Assembly (NCBI GenBank): GCA_022563455.1
Contig: JADFNI010000005.1
Coordinates: forward strand, 1 to 32,566
From: Nanobdellota archaeon
Lineage (GTDB): Archaea > Nanobdellota > Nanobdellia > Pacearchaeales > GW2011-AR1
Reading direction: 5' to 3'
DNA length: 32,566 bases
Shown here: piece after piece, positions 29,034-32,566 of the stretch
How positions within the stretch are numbered: position 1 is the stretch's first letter
Layout of the letters: the number at the start of each line of letters is the position of its first letter
The notes under the pieces: generated by a model
Told to the model about the DNA's origin: nothing
Databases searched by the model: none
Seen by the model: only the letters and a program-made list of their open reading frames with translations
Position numbers and translations under genes: made by a program

Positions 29034-29918
29034 TTAGGAGTATTTCTTATATTCATCTAAATACCTTCTAAAAAACCATTGAACAAAGATATTATCGTCA
29101 TTTTTTAAATTTGACCTTTCTAAGGCATTATAATATGCATTTCTTTTAGTATAGGGGATGTCTAATAATGGAAAGTCATTGTCCTTTAATACAAAATTCA
29201 TCATAAGCCTTGAGATTCTCCCATTACCATCTCCAAAGGGATGAATAGTAACAAATTTTAAATGGACTAGTGCAGACAATTCCACTGGGTGAATAGTTTT
29301 TTTATTCTTAACGTACCAATCGAAGAATTCTCTCAGTAAGGTATCTAGCTCTAGGTGCATTGGAGGCTTAAATTTTGATCTAGCAATAGCTATATCAAAA
29401 TCTCTTACTTTTCCAGCTATGTCTGGTTTAGTTTCTTTTAGAAGATCCTTATGCCATTTGAGTACTGGTTTAAAGCTGAGGTTTTTTTTATAATCCATCA
29501 TTTCAAAAAATATTTTTTCATGAGCTTCTGCTTCCTTTACATCTCCTAAGGGTTTAGATGAGGGAGTTATATTGTCTTCCAATAAATTGGCAGTTTCTTT
29601 AAGTGTTAATGTAGATCCTTCAATTCTCTGAGTGTTATACGTAAATTTAATCGCAAAATTTTCTTTAGATTTCTCTTTTGCAGAGCTAGGCATCTTTTTG
29701 TATTCAACATTAAAATTTTTCTTTATTAGATCTATGCTTTTTAAAAATTTTTCTGCATAAAATTCTTGCATAAAATTCTTTTTCTTTTCTTCAATATCTT
29801 TTGGGACCAGACCTCCCAAGTAAGTTCTTTTCTTCTTTATCTTCTTCCCATCCCTATAACTGTGGGCTAGATAAAAGTATTTTTTCTCTCCCTTAATCTG
29901 TTTTTCTATTTCTACCAT
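29034..29918 (-). CDS. Fic-domain protein 2 (AMPylase type)
   Basis: 294 residues. Same plan as fic gene 1: an N-terminal hairpin module ('KKYFYLAHSYRDGKKIKKKR'), an inhibitory helix 'NTQRIEGSTLTLKET' with [S/T]-x3-E-G, and an intact catalytic 'HPFGDGNGRISR'. The proteins differ clearly outside the motifs, so this is an older paralogue and not a recent copy. Likely modifies a target protein with a nucleotide and is held off by its own inhibitory helix. The promoter shares the TGTAGACA operator with fic gene 1. Confidence 0.88.
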   Translation of the reverse strand: MVEIEKQIKGEKKYFYLAHSYRDGKKIKKKRTYLGGLVPKDIEEKKKNFMQEFYAEKFLKSIDLIKKNFNVEYKKMPSSAKEKSKENFAIKFTYNTQRIEGSTLTLKETANLLEDNITPSSKPLGDVKEAEAHEKIFFEMMDYKKNLSFKPVLKWHKDLLKETKPDIAGKVRDFDIAIARSKFKPPMHLELDTLLREFFDWYVKNKKTIHPVELSALVHLKFVTIHPFGDGNGRISRLMMNFVLKDNDFPLLDIPYTKRNAYYNALERSNLKNDDNIFVQWFFRRYLDEYKKYS

Positions 29919-29929
29919 TGGATATCTTA

Positions 29930-29975
29930 TGTCTACATATTTATAAATCTTTCGTTTATCTAATAAATGTAGACA
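29930..29975 (-). promoter_or_regulatory. TATA box and inverted TGTAGACA operators of fic gene 2
   Basis: TGTCTACA (29930-29937) lies between the TATA-like ATTTATAAAT (about 29938-29948) and the ATG at 29918; read on the gene's strand it is TATA-TGTAGACA-ATG. A second site in the opposite direction is at 29968-29975. Confidence 0.6.
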
Positions 29976-30114
29976 TAAGGATAAATAGGAGTGGTGAAGA
30001 TACCTAAAGTTAATATAATATAATTAAAGAAATTAATAGGTCTGTTTCTTCACAAATTAAAAATTAAAAGAAATGCAACAATTATAATAGAATAATATTG
30101 GGATTATAATAAAC

Positions 30115-30123
30115 CTTATATAT
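30115..30123 (+). promoter_or_regulatory. TATA box of surface protein gene 30143
   Basis: CTTATATAT, about 24 nt before the ATG; the surrounding AATAAACCTTATATAT is repeated before the gene at 32122. Confidence 0.55.
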
Positions 30124-30142
30124 CTATTTACAATAACATATC

Positions 30143-32053
30143 ATGAATAAAAGAGGAATTTCAGCAGTAGTTGCTACAGTTTTGATTATATTAATTACTA
30201 TCTCTTCCATTTCAATAGTATGGTTAATGATTATCCCAATAATTAAAGAAAATTTAGAGTTTAGTTCTCTTGAAAGAGGAGTTGTCATTGTGACATCTGG
30301 AGGATATACTGTTTATGATCCAGAAAGAAAAATTGCAGCGGTAAAAGTAAAGATGGAAGAAGATACTGTTGAAATTCCTTTTGTAGAAGTTATTTTTATG
30401 GTGGATGGAAATTCAATTAAATTTGTAAGAGATTTTAATCTTGAGATTAATGAAGATAAATTATTTTATTTCATCTTGAACAAAAAACCAGAAAGTGTTA
30501 GTGTTGCTCCTATTTTTCGAATTGGAAATAAAGAGAAAGTTGGTTCAATTTATAATAGTGTTCAATTGAAGAGCGGGGACTTAACTCCATCAGACATTGA
30601 ACTTTATGATGGGCTTGTTAGTTATTGGAGATTTGAAGGAGATGCGCTGGATACTGCAGGGAATAATAATGGAATATTAAACGGAGATGATGGAGAATTA
30701 ATTATAAACAGGGGAGCAGAAACCGGGACGAACGAGGGTTGGTGGGGCTTTGATGGAGCTACAAATGCTAATAAATATTCTGGAATTTATAGTTTTTATC
30801 AAGAAGGACCTAAGTTTCTTTTAAGTTCTGAATTTATCCCATTAGATTTAAACAAAGAATATCATTTGGAAGGGTGGTTTAAATCTTATGGAGTTGGAAA
30901 TAGCAGAATTTATTATGGTTTTGAGGCTTATGATATAAACAAGGTTTGGATTGAGTCTGTTGATGTAAATGTTGTTCCTAATTCAGAAACGACATTCTCT
31001 GAGGATTGTTCATCAGCAGACACATCATTTAGAATATTGGACGGATCTAATTGGGTTACAACTTATCATGCAAGAATCATATTTGATATTGATGATTCAG
31101 GTAATTTTGCTGACTTACCAAATAGAAATCAGAGCAACAGGCTTGGAATCTCAACAATTCCATCAATAATTACAGATTCTGGATTAGGTTATTGGGAGAT
31201 CACCCTTGGAGGGGGTCAAACAATTGGTAAAGATTGTGTATCTGGAGAAACAATAAGACAACATATTTCTGGTTCAGCACGAATTTATACTGCTGCCAGC
31301 TCTAAATTTGTTCCTCCGGCATGGACCTCTTATTCTGGAAATGTTAATGGAATAGCCCTAACTGGAATTCCTGCTAATAATTGGTGGGCTGGTACGAAAT
31401 ATTTTAAGATTATGGTTTTGGTGAATTATAAACAAACAGCAGATTATAAAATTTATGTTGATGATATATCTCTTAAAACTACTCCTCCCACTTATACTGG
31501 TCCTAAATGGATTGGAGGAATAAGTGGGCAGTCTGTGAGTTTTGATGGTGATAACGACTATATTGATTTTGGAAATAATATTGGGATTGTTGATACTGGA
31601 ACGACTGTTTCATTCTGGATGAATGCGAAGAGTTCTGAAAACAAAGATGGAATTGTATCTAAATCTGTTGGAGGGGCCATGAATGATTTTGTATATGTTG
31701 TTGGTTTTGCACAAGCAGGCTCAGCGAAAAAAATAGGATTGCATACGAGTAATTTTACTAATCAATATAATGATAACTGTTTGAGCACTAATGATATAGC
31801 ATATAATGAATGGATCCATGTTGTTATGACTTGGAATAAAAGTTATTGTGAACTTTATATAAATGGTGTTTTGGATATTTCAGAATTTACTGAGATTGGT
31901 ATGAATACTACTGTTTCTTATCCTACACAAATAGGAATTGGATTTGGAAATAATGGGAATCTTTTCGAGGGGGATGTTGATGAGGTAATGATATTTAATC
32001 GTATTATATCTGGTGGTGAAGTTGGAGAAATTTATAATTCACAATTTATTTAA
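30143..32053 (+). CDS. Pilin-anchored surface protein with LamG domain interrupted by a CBM-like insert
   Basis: 636 residues. 'MNKRGISAVVATVLIILI' is a very short class III signal with cleavage expected after Gly5. Residues 35-150 form the shared beta module ('TSGGYTVYDPERKIAAVKVK', 'PESVSVAPIFRIGNKE'). 'GLVSYWRFEGDALDTAGN' begins a LamG/concanavalin-like domain whose next strand, 'ISGQSVSFDGDNDYIDFG', comes only after about 270 residues. The insert ('NEGWWGFDGATNANKYSG', 'VDDISL') looks like a CBM4/9-type jelly roll. LamG resumes with 'TTVSFWMNAKS', 'EWIHVVMTWN' and 'VDEVMIFNRIISGGEV'. A probable glycan- or cell-binding adhesin. Confidence 0.78.
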   Translation: MNKRGISAVVATVLIILITISSISIVWLMIIPIIKENLEFSSLERGVVIVTSGGYTVYDPERKIAAVKVKMEEDTVEIPFVEVIFMVDGNSIKFVRDFNLEINEDKLFYFILNKKPESVSVAPIFRIGNKEKVGSIYNSVQLKSGDLTPSDIELYDGLVSYWRFEGDALDTAGNNNGILNGDDGELIINRGAETGTNEGWWGFDGATNANKYSGIYSFYQEGPKFLLSSEFIPLDLNKEYHLEGWFKSYGVGNSRIYYGFEAYDINKVWIESVDVNVVPNSETTFSEDCSSADTSFRILDGSNWVTTYHARIIFDIDDSGNFADLPNRNQSNRLGISTIPSIITDSGLGYWEITLGGGQTIGKDCVSGETIRQHISGSARIYTAASSKFVPPAWTSYSGNVNGIALTGIPANNWWAGTKYFKIMVLVNYKQTADYKIYVDDISLKTTPPTYTGPKWIGGISGQSVSFDGDNDYIDFGNNIGIVDTGTTVSFWMNAKSSENKDGIVSKSVGGAMNDFVYVVGFAQAGSAKKIGLHTSNFTNQYNDNCLSTNDIAYNEWIHVVMTWNKSYCELYINGVLDISEFTEIGMNTTVSYPTQIGIGFGNNGNLFEGDVDEVMIFNRIISGGEVGEIYNSQFI

Positions 32054-32093
32054 TATTATAATATTGATAAGTCTATAAACATTTTAATAAACC

Positions 32094-32104
32094 TTATATA
32101 TACA
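32094..32104 (+). promoter_or_regulatory. TATA box of surface protein gene 32122
   Basis: CTTATATATAC, same position relative to the ATG as in the 30143 gene; the promoter was duplicated with the gene. Confidence 0.55.
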
Positions 32105-32121
32105 TTTACAATTAACATATT

Positions 32122-32566
32122 ATGAATAAAAGGGGAATTTCAGCAGTAGTTGCTACAGTTTTGATTATATTAATTACTATCTCTTCCATTTCAATAGTAT
32201 GGTTAATGATTATGCCACTAATTCGAGAAAATTTAGAGTTTAATTCTATTGAAAGAGGAGTTGTCATTGTGACATCTGGAGGATATACTGTTTATGATCC
32301 GGAAAGAAAAATTGCAGCGGTAAAAGTAAAGATGGAAGAAGATACTGTTGAAATTCCTTTTGTAGAAGTTATTTTTATGGTGGATGGAAACTCTATTAAA
32401 TTTGTAAGAGATTTTAATCTTGAGATTAATGAAGATATTTTATTTTATTTCATCTTGAACAAAAAACCAGAAAGTGTTAGTGTTGCTCCTATTTTTCGAA
32501 TTGGAAATAAAGAGAAAGTTGGTTCAATTTATAATAGTGTTCAATTGAAGAGCGGGGACTTAACTC
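32122..32566 (+). CDS. Second tandem pilin-anchored surface protein (cut by window end)
   Basis: The first 148 codons are nearly identical to those of the 30143 gene; only about six amino acids differ, mostly near residues 31-42 ('MIMPLIRENLEFNSIERG' versus 'MIIPIIKENLEFSSLERG'), and most codons are identical. It has the same 'MNKRGISAVVATVL' class III signal and beta module. The C-terminal domain lies beyond the window. Likely a recent tandem duplication or gene conversion. Confidence 0.85.
   Translation, partial: MNKRGISAVVATVLIILITISSISIVWLMIMPLIRENLEFNSIERGVVIVTSGGYTVYDPERKIAAVKVKMEEDTVEIPFVEVIFMVDGNSIKFVRDFNLEINEDILFYFILNKKPESVSVAPIFRIGNKEKVGSIYNSVQLKSGDLT

Overview
The window looks like an AT-rich DPANN-type archaeon, most like Pacearchaeota/Woesearchaeota (lineage inferred from gene content, not searched). 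The reasons: a tRNA-Tyr with the archaeal C1:G72 pair and no encoded CCA; many genes with a TATA-like box about 25 nt upstream of the ATG (leaderless style); class III (type IV pilin/archaellin-like) signal peptides; and a circularly permuted YlqF/MJ1464-type GTPase. Coding density is high, but several intergenic regions hold decayed small genes and dispersed repeats.

Layout. 1-4.3 kb: cut GNAT gene, a zinc-ribbon pseudogene, then minus-strand accessory genes (nucleotidyltransferase, GNAT, J-domain protein, VOC protein, APH-like kinase). 4.3-6.2 kb: DUF488 protein behind a W-rich tandem-repeat protein whose 5' end is cut at a dispersed repeat, followed by gene remnants. 6.2-10.8 kb: two large pilin-anchored surface proteins, tRNA-Tyr and a small membrane protein. 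10.9-13.9 kb: GTPase, YHS/MauE-like membrane protein with a coupled small protein, a divergent DUF3105-like protein, and Pcm. 13.96-16.05 kb: a cassette bounded by inverted copies of a repeat, holding a ribbon-helix-helix-like protein, a TIGR04255-like operon and a small membrane protein. 16-20 kb: an HN..SG/HGRT-type repeat protein, an M64-like metalloprotease and two membrane proteins. 20.1-23.1 kb: guaB-purA, the two branches from IMP to GMP and AMP. 23.1-24.9 kb: AbrB/RelE toxin-antitoxin pair and a Fic protein. 24.9-28.4 kb: secreted matrixin-like protease, CuA-like cupredoxin, DoxX, aldehyde dehydrogenase. 28.4-32.6 kb: hypothetical protein, a second Fic protein, and two tandem pilin-anchored proteins with nearly identical promoters and N-termini, the second cut by the window end.

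Main themes. (1) A modular surface-display family: four proteins share a pilin-type anchor and a beta-rich module of roughly 150 residues, followed by unrelated C-terminal binding domains. (2) A possible mobile 2.1-kb cassette with terminal-inverted-repeat-like ends carrying a TIGR04255-like operon. (3) Two fic genes with the same putative operator, TGTAGACA, between TATA box and start codon. (4) A dispersed GC-rich intergenic element, consensus ACGYCCCAACCGG, several copies of which fold as short hairpins. No CRISPR array, rRNA, IS transposase or replication origin was seen.
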